Positions 17,353 to 26,649 of a DNA stretch of 46,196 nucleotides are shown piece by piece. Origin of the DNA: Methanosarcinales archaeon (GTDB lineage: Archaea; Halobacteriota; Methanosarcinia; Methanosarcinales; Methanocomedenaceae); the NCBI GenBank assembly GCA_021108405.1, contig JAIOQW010000146.1, positions 1-46,196 on the forward strand, written 5' to 3'. How positions within the stretch are numbered: the first letter of the stretch is position 1; every line of letters starts with the position of its first letter. The notes under the pieces are model-generated. The model saw nothing but the letters and a program-made list of their open reading frames with translations, ran no database searches and was not told the origin of the DNA. A program made the translations under genes and the position numbers.

Positions 17353-18120
17353 TTACTCTATGGCCTTTTTTATTTCAGTACCAAGTGAGGACAGTAATTT
17401 TTCTCTGGCAATATTAGCTTCAACGCTTGTCCTGTCTCTGGGCCGTTTCAGGTCGATGTCAAAGATTTCTTTAATTCTGCCTGGTCTGGCAGTAAATACC
17501 ACTACTCTATCTGCGAGAAATACTGCTTCATCTACACTGTGTGTAATAAATAATACTGTTTTTTTATCCCGTTCCCATATCTTCAACAGTTCCTGCTGAA
17601 GCCTGTTACGCGTCTGGGCATCCACTGCTCCGAAAGGTTCGTCCATTAACAGTACCCTGGGATCATTGACAAGTGCCCTGGCGATGGCAACTCGCTGCTT
17701 CATACCACCGCTTAATTCATTAGGATAGCTCTTTGCGAATTTTGATAATCCCACAAGTTCCAGATATGACATTGCAATATGACGTGCTTCTTTCTTGTTA
17801 GTACCACAGATCTCAAGTCCGAAAGTAACATTATCAATAACTGACCTCCACGGGAACAGTGAGTATTCCTGGAATACCATTCCCCTTTTGGGACCCGGAC
17901 CTTTAATAGGTACATCATCAAGGGTAATAGTACCTGAAGTAGGAAAATCAAGTCCGGCCAGTATGCGTAAAAAAGTGGTCTTTCCGCAGCCAGACGGACC
18001 TATGATGCAGATAAACTCACGGTTTTGTACATCAAGACTGACATTATCCAGTGCATGGACTGTTGTACCATCTTCTTTGGTAAATATTCGTGAAACATTG
18101 GTTATTGTCACTTTACCCAT
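17353..18120 (-). CDS. NitT/TauT-type ABC transporter ATPase
   Basis: ATPase of a nitrate/sulfonate/taurine/thiamine-precursor type importer. It has Walker A GPSGCGKTT (residues 41-49), Q-loop VFQEYSLFPW, signature LSGGMKQRVAIARAL, Walker B VLLMDEPFGAVD and switch LFITHSVDEA. The FPW after the Q-loop and the length of 255 aa are typical of SsuB/TauB. It starts directly after the permease stop. The substrate is not determined by the sequence. Confidence 0.92.
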   Translation of the reverse strand: MGKVTITNVSRIFTKEDGTTVHALDNVSLDVQNREFICIIGPSGCGKTTFLRILAGLDFPTSGTITLDDVPIKGPGPKRGMVFQEYSLFPWRSVIDNVTFGLEICGTNKKEARHIAMSYLELVGLSKFAKSYPNELSGGMKQRVAIARALVNDPRVLLMDEPFGAVDAQTRNRLQQELLKIWERDKKTVLFITHSVDEAVFLADRVVVFTARPGRIKEIFDIDLKRPRDRTSVEANIAREKLLSSLGTEIKKAIE

Positions 18121-18912
18121 TCACAACACTACTCCTGAGCGCCATTTCAGGAGGCGTCTATCAATATAATATCTAAATAACCTATCAATGATAAGTCCTA
18201 TAAAACCAAGCAGTAGCATATATACTATTACAAAATTCATCTCATGGATACCGTAATGAAACCATAGTTTATATCCGATTCCATTCGAACTGACCCCGAA
18301 ATATTCAGCAGCTACCAGACACATCCATCCAACGCCCATTGCAATGCGTATTCCGGCTGCGATAGATGGCATTGCCGATGGAAGAGCAACATACCATATC
18401 AGGTCACGATCACGTATGCATCCCAATACTTTTCCGGCTTCAACATACACCAGCGGTACTCCTTTAAATCCAGTGAAAGTATTGATGATGATCGGGAAAA
18501 CAGCTCCTATGAATATGATAAATCCGGCAGATAAGTGTGTAAATCCTAACCAAATGATCGCAATTGGGATCCATGCAAGTGGAGGGATCGGACGCAGTAT
18601 TTCGATCAATGGATCAACCATACGGTTTACAGCCTTGAACCATCCCATAATAATACCAACCGGGATGCCAATTATTAATGCAAAAAAAAGTCCGATCGAA
18701 AAATGCATCAGGCTGGTCGACAGATCCTTAAAAAAAGCAGATATGTCGGTAATCACTTCAAAAAAAGAAAAAAGCACATCGGTAAAAGGTGGAAGAAATA
18801 TATCATTCTTAACTATCACAACTGCAATAAACTGCCAGATCACAGCTACAGCCAATAGTGAGAATACTTCCAGTCCTTTACGATGTATTATTGGAGTACG
18901 CTTGACTACCAT
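18121..18912 (-). CDS. NitT/TauT-type ABC transporter permease
   Basis: A 263-aa BPD_transp_1 permease with about six helices. The family motifs PLIEILRPIPPLAWIPIAI and the coupling loop VEAGKVLGCIRDRDLIWYVALP with its conserved glycine are present, as is the IRIAMGVGWMCLVAAE segment found in SsuC/TauC. It abuts the ATPase gene (stop/start adjacent) and follows the binding protein gene by 8 nt, so the three form one operon. Confidence 0.92.
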   Translation of the reverse strand: MVVKRTPIIHRKGLEVFSLLAVAVIWQFIAVVIVKNDIFLPPFTDVLFSFFEVITDISAFFKDLSTSLMHFSIGLFFALIIGIPVGIIMGWFKAVNRMVDPLIEILRPIPPLAWIPIAIIWLGFTHLSAGFIIFIGAVFPIIINTFTGFKGVPLVYVEAGKVLGCIRDRDLIWYVALPSAMPSIAAGIRIAMGVGWMCLVAAEYFGVSSNGIGYKLWFHYGIHEMNFVIVYMLLLGFIGLIIDRLFRYYIDRRLLKWRSGVVL

Positions 18913-18920
18913 TTATCTTC

Positions 18921-19976
18921 CTATTCTTTTACTGCTTCATAGAAACTTGTATCAAATATGTCCTCTTGTGTAAGTGGATTGTCGATATATCCAAGCTCAT
19001 GTTGTACCTGGGTATAATTGACTGTTGATCCTATGATCGGGTTCGGGTCGCAAATCCATGCACCATCCCATTCAGCCAGGGATTTGTCCACTTTTTCAAC
19101 ATCCCAGCCTGTTATGTCTGCAAAGATCTTCGATGCTTCATCTATGTGGGCTAAATTATAATCAGTTGCTTTGATATGGGTTTGTATGATCTGGCTAACA
19201 AGTTCAGGTTCTTCTCGAATTAGATCGCCACTGACCACAAGCACACAACATGCATGGTCTGGCATCATTTCACCTGATGCAACTACTGAGCGGCCGTTCC
19301 CCTCACTTTCGATGATCGCAGGTGCGGGATGTGGCAGGAATACACCATCAACCTGTTTGGCTGAAATGGCAGTTATTGCCTCTCCGGGACCCATGCCACG
19401 TATCTCAACATCATTACCAGGGTCGATCCCGTTTTTCTTTAACCAGTCCCTAAGAAGTGTATCCTGTATAGTGCCGGCCGGAAATGTAGCAAGTTCAAGA
19501 CCTTTTAAGTCTTCAGGCCCTTCATATGTTATTTCAGGGCGGAGTACAAGATTTGAGCCCTGTGTCTGTACGGCTGCAACGATCTTTGCATCAAGACCTT
19601 TATCAAGTGCTGATATCACGGGTGCTGCACCAACATAAGCCACATCAATGTGTCCGGAAAGCATAGCCTGCATCTCAGGTGCACCGGTAGGAAATTCAAT
19701 ATCATCGATCTTGGTGATCCCGAATGGAGCCAGATCTTCCAGCCACCAGCCTTTTACATCTGCTGTCATATATGCAATTTGATGTGTACTTGGTTGGTAA
19801 CCGAATGTCAGTTCTGTCAAACCAGTATGTTTCTCGCCGTTTGATGACGTCTCATTGTCAGTGGTCGTTTTATTGTCAATGGATGTATCACCATTGTCAG
19901 GGCTTACACACCCTGATAATACAATAAGTCCTACTGTGATCGCAATAATTATTATGTTTAACTGTCCTTTTTTCAT
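18921..19976 (-). CDS. NMT1/SsuA-like substrate-binding lipoprotein
   Basis: Extracellular binding protein of the importer. A signal peptide with lipobox LIVLSGC (Cys at residue 23) is followed by a Thr/Asn/Asp linker, so it is lipid-anchored, unlike the dockerin-bearing binding protein elsewhere in the window. The periplasmic binding core shows FGYQPSTHQIAYMTA, MLSGHIDVAYVGAAP and a hinge region. The ligand is unknown (sulfonate, nitrate-like or pyrimidine compounds are possible). It is the first gene of the operon; on the minus strand tatatatatttattta about 50 nt upstream may be its promoter. A regulator gene diverges from it. Confidence 0.9.
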   Translation of the reverse strand: MKKGQLNIIIIAITVGLIVLSGCVSPDNGDTSIDNKTTTDNETSSNGEKHTGLTELTFGYQPSTHQIAYMTADVKGWWLEDLAPFGITKIDDIEFPTGAPEMQAMLSGHIDVAYVGAAPVISALDKGLDAKIVAAVQTQGSNLVLRPEITYEGPEDLKGLELATFPAGTIQDTLLRDWLKKNGIDPGNDVEIRGMGPGEAITAISAKQVDGVFLPHPAPAIIESEGNGRSVVASGEMMPDHACCVLVVSGDLIREEPELVSQIIQTHIKATDYNLAHIDEASKIFADITGWDVEKVDKSLAEWDGAWICDPNPIIGSTVNYTQVQHELGYIDNPLTQEDIFDTSFYEAVKE

Positions 19977-20125
19977 TTTAATACCTCAGGCAATTAATAT
20001 TATGTGATAATTCTTAAATAAATATATATAATTGTTTCCAAATATTCCATATATTATACCCAAATGTATTATATTACTTGTTTAATTACATTATTGTGAC
20101 AAAAAAATACCGATCATCAGGCGAT

Positions 20126-20647
20126 AGAATGAACTCAGTGGAAATAGTTATAAAAGCGGCTTTTGAATCAGATGAATGCTTTCAGGAAACCCTATCCAGA
20201 GTGATCAAGAATGACTTACGAATGAGCGCAGTTGAATTTAGTGATGTATCAGGAATACCGATCAGTACACTATATAAGATCCTCTCAGGTCACAGGGATC
20301 CTAACATGAAGACAGTCAGGGAGATTGTAAAGACCATCAAACGGATCGAAGGTGTCAAAGATGAATTCATAGCAGTTATTGCAGCACGGCCGGTACTTGA
20401 TAATATCATAGAAAAAAAAATGCAGATAGATGGTCGTCTTATAACCATACGTGAATATTCGGCTGTCTCGATGGAAGATGCTATAGTAGCAGCTATTAAA
20501 GCAGAAAAGGATGGAGCTACCGGACTTGTGTGTGCTCCTATCGTTAGTACGACAGTAGAAAAAGTACTCAATATCCCTATAGCTACAATAATGCCGCGAG
20601 ACAGCTTGATTACCGCAATCAAGCTGGTCGCAAGAAAAACAGAATGA
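20126..20647 (+). CDS. Helix-turn-helix transcriptional regulator
   Basis: An archaeal regulator. The N-terminal Cro/cI-type HTH is at about residues 25-65 (MSAVEFSDVSGIPISTLYKILSG is the recognition region in two parts). The C-terminal alpha/beta domain, with DGRLITIREYSAVSMEDA and GATGLVCAPIVSTTVEKV, may bind a ligand. The ATG at 20126 starts with a normal helix; the extra 16 residues of the tracked start look unrelated. It is divergent from the NitT/TauT-type operon across about 150 nt, so regulation of that transporter is a reasonable inference. The family symbol is not certain. Confidence 0.78.
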   Translation, partial: RMNSVEIVIKAAFESDECFQETLSRVIKNDLRMSAVEFSDVSGIPISTLYKILSGHRDPNMKTVREIVKTIKRIEGVKDEFIAVIAARPVLDNIIEKKMQIDGRLITIREYSAVSMEDAIVAAIKAEKDGATGLVCAPIVSTTVEKVLNIPIATIMPRDSLITAIKLVARKTE

Positions 20648-21373
20648 TTACTCCACGCTTTTGATCAGTGTAAGGATATCCTGGTATTCTTCATACTCAT
20701 CAATGGTAATAATGAGTTCAGTAGGACTGCCTGTTTGAGTCGGAACTTCATAGGAAAAGTCCTCGGCAGGTATTACACCTACGACTATAGTTGTGGTTCC
20801 GTCTCCGGACCATGATGCAATGATTCCACGCACCTTAAGTTTGATATCCTGATCACTATCTCCTTCAATGTATCCTTCATAGGACCTGGCTTTAACTGTT
20901 GATCCTGTGCTTACGATAATTGTCTCTTCACCGGATTCGTTGAAATTCTTAATACCGTTCTCCTGTGCCACCTCTTGTATGAGAGTATCTACAGTTCCAA
21001 GAAGTATGGACTCAGGGATGGATATTCCGCCCGGGAGGGCCAGACGCATTGTTATAAATTGGGATGAGAACATATTTTGATCCTGTGAATTTGTGGAACT
21101 GATTGGTATTTTCGATTTTTCTTCAAACTGGTTGTTAATATCATCTAAAAGGGCCTGATCGTAATAGGAAACTATTGCAGTATTTATTACAATATCCATA
21201 TCACCAACTTGATGGACCTGACTGTCTTCTTGGGCATACCCTGATTGCTCCCATCCTAGAGTATTAATTGTTACTTGATCAACAAAGGCAGGTTCGGCTT
21301 CTTTTGTCTCCAGGCACCCGGAGAAAACTGCACCGAGGGTGATGATTAATAGTAGTAGTAATATTTTTTTCAT
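20648..21373 (-). CDS. Secreted lipoprotein of unknown function (DUF6517-like)
   Basis: A 241-aa protein with an obvious lipobox (AVFSGC, Cys at residue 20) and an acidic, beta-rich body. It resembles small archaeal lipoproteins of the DUF6517 type in layout: N-terminal TLGWEQSGY, repeated beta strands, and ARSYEGYIEGD followed by VRGIIASWSGDGTTTIVVGVIP. The role is unknown. It ends 0 nt from the convergent regulator gene. A cluster of TATA-like AT-rich sequence precedes it. Confidence 0.7.
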   Translation of the reverse strand: MKKILLLLLIITLGAVFSGCLETKEAEPAFVDQVTINTLGWEQSGYAQEDSQVHQVGDMDIVINTAIVSYYDQALLDDINNQFEEKSKIPISSTNSQDQNMFSSQFITMRLALPGGISIPESILLGTVDTLIQEVAQENGIKNFNESGEETIIVSTGSTVKARSYEGYIEGDSDQDIKLKVRGIIASWSGDGTTTIVVGVIPAEDFSYEVPTQTGSPTELIITIDEYEEYQDILTLIKSVE

Positions 21374-21558
21374 GAAAACACCGGTTTAAAATAGGATATT
21401 TAGTATATTATATTAATTTAAATTATATTAGTATATATTATAATAATAGATATATATGCCTTTCGGTGGATTCGGTATGTCAGAACAATAAAATCTATTT
21501 TCAATAAAGGATTATATGGTTATAAATCAAAATGTTAGACTTGTTATAAAGTATAAAG

Positions 21559-21568
21559 GTTTAAATAC
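21559..21568 (+). promoter_or_regulatory. TATA box for the DUF1699 gene
   Basis: gtttaaatac, a good archaeal TATA match, lies 32-41 nt before the ATG. This predicts a very short leader. Confidence 0.6.
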
Positions 21569-21599
21569 AATCAAGTAATTTCAACTTTTGTGAATAAAA

Positions 21600-21989
21600 A
21601 TGAAAATTAGAGTAGTAAGCTCAAAGGATGAAATTGATTCCTTAAATATAAATGAAGAAATGGTTCACCTGACCTTCAGACCATCAAACAAGGATATTAT
21701 GATTCTGGTGAACAAGTGTCCTAACCTGAAGGCTATACACGTAGCAAGTTCTTTCATGAAAACAATCTCAGAATCTACCAAGATGTTTTTGAAAATGCAG
21801 GATATAGACCTGCTGGAAGGAGACGTATGGGGACATAGGAAAGATATCAATGAATACTATGAGATCAATCCAGCCTTCTTTGAGAAAGTCCTAAGCCTTA
21901 AATCAGAAGGACTATCTGACAACGATATAATTAGCAGACTGGAACGGGAAAGTAGACTGGATAAAGACCTGATAAAATTCCTGATTTGA
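21600..21989 (+). CDS. DUF1699 family protein
   Basis: A 129-aa soluble protein. The motifs VVSSKDEID, VHLTFRPSN, NKCPNLKAIHV and DIDLLEGDVWGHRKDINEYY are typical of DUF1699, a family known to me mainly from Methanosarcinales. The function is unknown. The short helical C-terminus (NDIISRLERES) might be HTH-like. The gene stands alone with its own TATA box and looks leaderless or nearly so. Confidence 0.88.
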   Translation: MKIRVVSSKDEIDSLNINEEMVHLTFRPSNKDIMILVNKCPNLKAIHVASSFMKTISESTKMFLKMQDIDLLEGDVWGHRKDINEYYEINPAFFEKVLSLKSEGLSDNDIISRLERESRLDKDLIKFLI

Positions 21990-22011
21990 AAACAACGATT
22001 TATTATTTTTA

Positions 22012-22308
22012 TTAAGGGAGATTACCTTCACCGCTTAGCTCATGCTGGCGTTCTATACTCATTTTTATAAGTATTTTAAAAATATTTTTCACTTCACCTG
22101 CATCAAGTCCGCATTCCGTAGATATATTGGCAACTCTTTCCATGACCTCTTGATTTCGGTTTTCATCATTAATAGGCATCTTATTTAGTTTTTTGGCTTC
22201 GAGGACATCTTTGGCCAGTTCAGTTCTTTTTGCGATCAATCTGATAATCTCTTGATCAATGGTCTCTATTTCGGCTCTTACATCTTCTAGTTTTTTCATA
22301 CTAATCAT
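22012..22308 (-). CDS. Chorismate mutase (AroQ type)
   Basis: Converts chorismate to prephenate for Phe and Tyr synthesis. The 98 residues are all helical, with the AroQ landmarks RAEIETIDQEIIRLIAKR (substrate-binding Arg), AKDVLEAKK and a C-terminal helix FKILIKMSIERQHE. The gene overlaps the shikimate kinase stop by 1 nt, so it is translationally coupled to a step earlier in the same pathway. This is the monofunctional archaeal form. Confidence 0.92.
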   Translation of the reverse strand: MISMKKLEDVRAEIETIDQEIIRLIAKRTELAKDVLEAKKLNKMPINDENRNQEVMERVANISTECGLDAGEVKNIFKILIKMSIERQHELSGEGNLP

Positions 22309-23159
22309 TACCTTCCTGTTTGAGCACCTGTATTATTGATTTTTGTCCTAATGACCTTTCCGTCCAAAGATGACCAGGTATCCACCAATCTATCACCTTT
22401 TTCTCCCTCTACCAGTGCAGTATATGCAGGTCCTGTACCAGAGAGACTAACACCATCAATTCCCAACTCAAGCGCCATCAACATGGGTTCGCTATTGAAT
22501 CCAAGAGCACTGCTATATAAAAAACCATTTAGTGTCATAGCTTTCTTATATTCACCCCGGATTGCCAGTTCATATGCCATATCTACCCACGGGGCTATCA
22601 GACGAGACCTGCCCACGTCTGTCCGTGAGGTATATGCTTTTATATTCGGTGAATAGATGATCACTTCCGATTCTATCTCTTCCCTGCTTATTAGTGTATG
22701 CGACCTGTTATCGGTGATCACTACACCCCCCAGTATTGAGGCGGCTGCATCATCAAACGCTCCGGTGATAGTAACATTAGCATCAAGTGCCGCCTGAACT
22801 CCTATATGGGCTGCCTCTAACGGCTCCATGCTCTTACCCAGGATATCAAGAGCTGCCAGTGTGGCAGCATTAGCAGCAGCACTACTGCTCTTTAGCCCGG
22901 ATGCAACAGGGATATCACTTGAAGTTGTAACAGCGGCACCGCCTTGATAATTGAATTTTTTAAATACCAACTCCACACACCTTTCAATAAGATATGGATT
23001 GCCTCCGCCTTTAATAGTTCCACTGATCTTATTATTGTTTGTGAACCTTACATTTGCCCTGGTCTTCAGATCAATTCCAAAAGCTGAACCTTTCCACGTA
23101 GCAATGGCATTGATTATAGTACCTGCACCTGGAGCGGTTGCATAACCTGTATTTGTCAT
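22308..23159 (-). CDS. Archaeal GHMP-type shikimate kinase
   Basis: Phosphorylates shikimate with ATP in chorismate synthesis. This is the archaeal GHMP-superfamily enzyme and not the bacterial AroK. The ATP loop SGLKSSSAAANAATLAAL, the N-terminal ATAPGAGTIINAIA and the C-terminal VSLSGTGPAYTAL motif are diagnostic. The length of 283 aa is normal. It is operonic with chorismate mutase downstream. A 55-aa cysteine-rich gene lies 16 nt upstream on the same strand and may belong to the unit. Confidence 0.94.
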   Translation of the reverse strand: MTNTGYATAPGAGTIINAIATWKGSAFGIDLKTRANVRFTNNNKISGTIKGGGNPYLIERCVELVFKKFNYQGGAAVTTSSDIPVASGLKSSSAAANAATLAALDILGKSMEPLEAAHIGVQAALDANVTITGAFDDAAASILGGVVITDNRSHTLISREEIESEVIIYSPNIKAYTSRTDVGRSRLIAPWVDMAYELAIRGEYKKAMTLNGFLYSSALGFNSEPMLMALELGIDGVSLSGTGPAYTALVEGEKGDRLVDTWSSLDGKVIRTKINNTGAQTGR

Positions 23160-23175
23160 TGGTTAATAATTATTA

Positions 23176-23343
23176 CTAGCTGCAGGCACAGCCTTCCATA
23201 TTGGCAAATTTCTCAAAGATCGGGCAGTTGATATAATTACTATCATTACTACAGTACTTATCCAGTTCATCTTGTTTTGGTTTATAGAATTTAGGATCCA
23301 GTTTGCACCAGATACCTGAAATGTGGGGACATCCTTGCGTCAA
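23176..23343 (-). CDS. Small six-cysteine protein (55 aa)
   Basis: This gene is too short for the ORF track. On the minus strand ggtga precedes a TTG start by about 6 nt, and the frame encodes 55 residues ending at TAG. Cysteines are at positions 5, 13, 31, 40, 52 and 54, with the segments MTQGCPHISG, KPKQDELDKYC, INCPIF and GCACS. The pattern suggests a small zinc- or Fe-S-binding protein. The low-complexity-free sequence, clear ribosome site and position 16 nt before the shikimate kinase gene support it being real. I do not recognise a named family. Confidence 0.72.
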   Translation of the reverse strand: MTQGCPHISGIWCKLDPKFYKPKQDELDKYCSNDSNYINCPIFEKFANMEGCACS

Positions 23344-23511
23344 ATTGCTCACCTTATGTTATATATGTAAGATAAGCTATGCAATTACTTTTATTGTATA
23401 TAGAAGCTGTCCTACTATGCAATACTACCAAAAAATTATTTAGTTGCATAGTCAGGTAAAATCTGGTATATCGAAAATGCGAACATATCCACTACAAATC
23501 AGAGGCTAAAA

Positions 23512-24132
23512 ATGATCATCCCTGAACACGAGCGTTCAAACGAACCTCTTACCGGCGAGAACGTGATCAACCACCCTGACATGATCAGGGCAGTCGAATG
23601 GGTTCTTAATGAATATGAACCACCGAAAAGAGATATAGGTATTTTCGTTCCGTGTTCAAATACAAAGCCCTACCACGAAAGCCCATCACACAAGGTATTT
23701 GACAAGGTAATATTTAGCCGCTTAAAGGAGGAACAGGTACATATAGTGGTCTTTGGTACGTGTGGTATCACTCCAAGGGAACTGGACACTGAATATCCAT
23801 TCATGGACTATAAGTTCATGCTTGGACGTTCTGATAACCCAAAGATCAAACAAGAATTTGTTAACATCGAGAGCGTGCGACTGGCACGGTATCTCAAGAA
23901 GACTAACAATCACTACTCATACAGGATTGCTTACTGTTTAGGAGATTTCCGATCAGCTATGGAAAAGGCTGTAGACCTTAGTGGTATTGATGTGGATATC
24001 ATACCAAAAGCCGGGACAATGGAGCGTTTATATCGGCCCGATCTAAAATTCGGATATGGAAGTCTACACCAAAAGGAGTATCTAAATGATCTGGAAGATG
24101 CTATCGATAAGGCAATAATGAGTTGTAACCCA

Positions 24133-24147
<15 letters not shown>
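23512..24147 (+). CDS. DUF5591 protein, related to archaeosine synthase
   Basis: A 211-aa soluble protein. Motifs GIFVPCSNTKPYHESPSHK, VVFGTCGITPRELD and RIAYCLGDFR match the DUF5591 domain found in archaeosine synthase ArcS, which modifies preQ0 at tRNA position 15. Here the domain stands alone without the transferase-like or PUA parts, so the exact reaction is unclear. The conserved Cys and the HESPSHK loop are retained. Its end overlaps the convergent membrane wHTH gene by 15 nt. Confidence 0.7.
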
Positions 24148-24963
<816 letters not shown>

Positions 24964-24979
24964 AAATAACCTCGAATAT

Positions 24980-25711
24980 CTAAAGTCCGGCCCGGATGGC
25001 TTCACTTAAGGATATCCGTCCGGTATACAGAGCACTTCCGATAACCGCTCCAGCTGCGTTAGTCTGCTTAATAGCCTTAACATCAGCCACAGTAGTAACG
25101 CCGCCTGCTGCAATAACAGGGATATTCACTGCTTCAACAAGCTCGGTTGTGGGGGCAGGGTTCACTCCCTCCAGCAATCCCTCAGTATCAATATTAGTAA
25201 AAAGTATGCTTCCCGTTCCTGCCTTTTCAAGTCGCAAACCCAGCTCAGGAGGTGTGAAAACAGATGATTTTGCCCACCCATGTGTGGTTACTTTTCCATT
25301 CTTAGCATCCAGGGATACCATGATATGTCCCTTCCCGTGCATATCAGACATCTCTGTTACAAAATCAGGGTTATTAACAGCCGCAGTGCCTATGATCACT
25401 CTATCCACACCCAGCCTGATAAGATCGTCTACATCCGAAGATGTCCGGTTACCTCCGCCTACTTCAATAATTACATCCGCAGCATCCAGGATATCTTCGA
25501 TCACATGAGCATTTATCCTCTCTCCTTTAATTGCACCGTCCAGGTCAATAAGGTGCAGGGTCGTTGCTCCCTGGTCAATCCACTTAAGCGCTTGCGCTAT
25601 AGGGTTATCTAATGAGACCATCTCTGTTCCGGGAATACCCTGGACCAGTTGAACACAACGACCTCCTTTAAGATCAACTGCAGGTATGACTTCAAATTTC
25701 ATAATTTTCAC
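24980..25711 (-). CDS. hisA: Phosphoribosylformimino-AICAR ribotide isomerase
   Basis: Histidine synthesis: the Amadori rearrangement of ProFAR to PRFAR. It is a TIM barrel with catalytic aspartates in VIPAVDLKGGRCV (N-terminal half) and NIDTEGLLEG (C-terminal half), plus phosphate-binding VEVGGG-like and AAGGVTTVADV loops. The length of about 243 aa is normal. It starts at MKIMKFEVIPAVDL; the second Met is also possible. No other his genes adjoin it apart from a PHP-type phosphatase 3 kb away. Confidence 0.95.
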   Translation of the reverse strand: MKIMKFEVIPAVDLKGGRCVQLVQGIPGTEMVSLDNPIAQALKWIDQGATTLHLIDLDGAIKGERINAHVIEDILDAADVIIEVGGGNRTSSDVDDLIRLGVDRVIIGTAAVNNPDFVTEMSDMHGKGHIMVSLDAKNGKVTTHGWAKSSVFTPPELGLRLEKAGTGSILFTNIDTEGLLEGVNPAPTTELVEAVNIPVIAAGGVTTVADVKAIKQTNAAGAVIGSALYTGRISLSEAIRAGL

Positions 25712-25743
25712 ATATTAAAGCTCTTTATGTATATATTACAGTG

Positions 25744-26649
25744 TCATACATAACGCTTTTCGTTAAATTCATTAAGTTCGGCCCAGTGCTCATTAACAAG
25801 AGATTGAAGCTTAATTACTCCATCAGGCGGAAGCTGTTTGTACCGTCCCTGAAGCTGCAGGTACTCATCAACCGGTTTGAGCTCTTTAAATTCTTTATTC
25901 AAGCTCAGTTTTCTATCATCTATCTCATATAACGGCCACATTCCACAGCGTACAGCAAGCCTGGATATCTTAATAGTATATCTCGGATCAAAGTTCCACC
26001 CGGTAGCACAGGTCCCGAGCAGTTCAATATATGAAAAACCATCCCTCTCTTTTGCCTTATTGATCTTATTCAAGAAATCTACCGGATATGCTAAAGACGC
26101 AGTGGCGCAATATACCCTGTGCACACCCATGAGCTTGAGCATATCCTTATGGATAGTAGTATTACCTATAGGATTCTCTTTTCCGCGAGGTGTGGTCTTT
26201 GTATCGCTACCATAAGGAGTAGCTGTAGTACATTGGAATCCCGTATTGCCGTAAGCCTGGTTATTGTAACATATGTAGATTACCCGTTCATTCTTAATAG
26301 CAGTTGCAGAAAGTGATGCAAACCCTATATCATAGGTAGCACCGTCCCCTGCATAGACTACTACATTCATATCTTTGATCCCAAGTGCGTCTAAGCCATG
26401 CCTGGCACCCGCAGCAGTGGTTGCTGCATTCTCAATAGCATTATGTATCCAGCTTACCTTCAGGGGCGTATTGGGGAATAGCGGAAGCAGTGTCATACAT
26501 CCGGCAGAATTGATTATGATAGTCTTCGGACCGAGGACTTTTAATGCCAGCTTCAATCCCATAGACGGACCACATCCTGCACATACTGAAGACCCACCTG
26601 TAAGCAGGTCGAACTCAGGTATGTCCTTAATATTCTTGATTGGTTGCAT
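25744..26649 (-). CDS. porB: Pyruvate:ferredoxin oxidoreductase, beta (TPP-binding) subunit
   Basis: Catalyses reversible pyruvate oxidation to acetyl-CoA with reduced ferredoxin. The TPP motif is GDGATYDIGFASLSAT, then NNQAYGNTGFQCTTATP as in PorB. Cysteines for the proximal [4Fe-4S] cluster are in CAGCGPSMG and downstream (AGCMTL, GTCATGW). The length of 301 aa is typical. It is last in porGDAB and begins at the stop of porA. A 2-ketoisovalerate or other 2-oxoacid enzyme cannot be excluded by eye, but PorB-like motifs fit best. Confidence 0.9.
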   Translation of the reverse strand: MQPIKNIKDIPEFDLLTGGSSVCAGCGPSMGLKLALKVLGPKTIIINSAGCMTLLPLFPNTPLKVSWIHNAIENAATTAAGARHGLDALGIKDMNVVVYAGDGATYDIGFASLSATAIKNERVIYICYNNQAYGNTGFQCTTATPYGSDTKTTPRGKENPIGNTTIHKDMLKLMGVHRVYCATASLAYPVDFLNKINKAKERDGFSYIELLGTCATGWNFDPRYTIKISRLAVRCGMWPLYEIDDRKLSLNKEFKELKPVDEYLQLQGRYKQLPPDGVIKLQSLVNEHWAELNEFNEKRYV

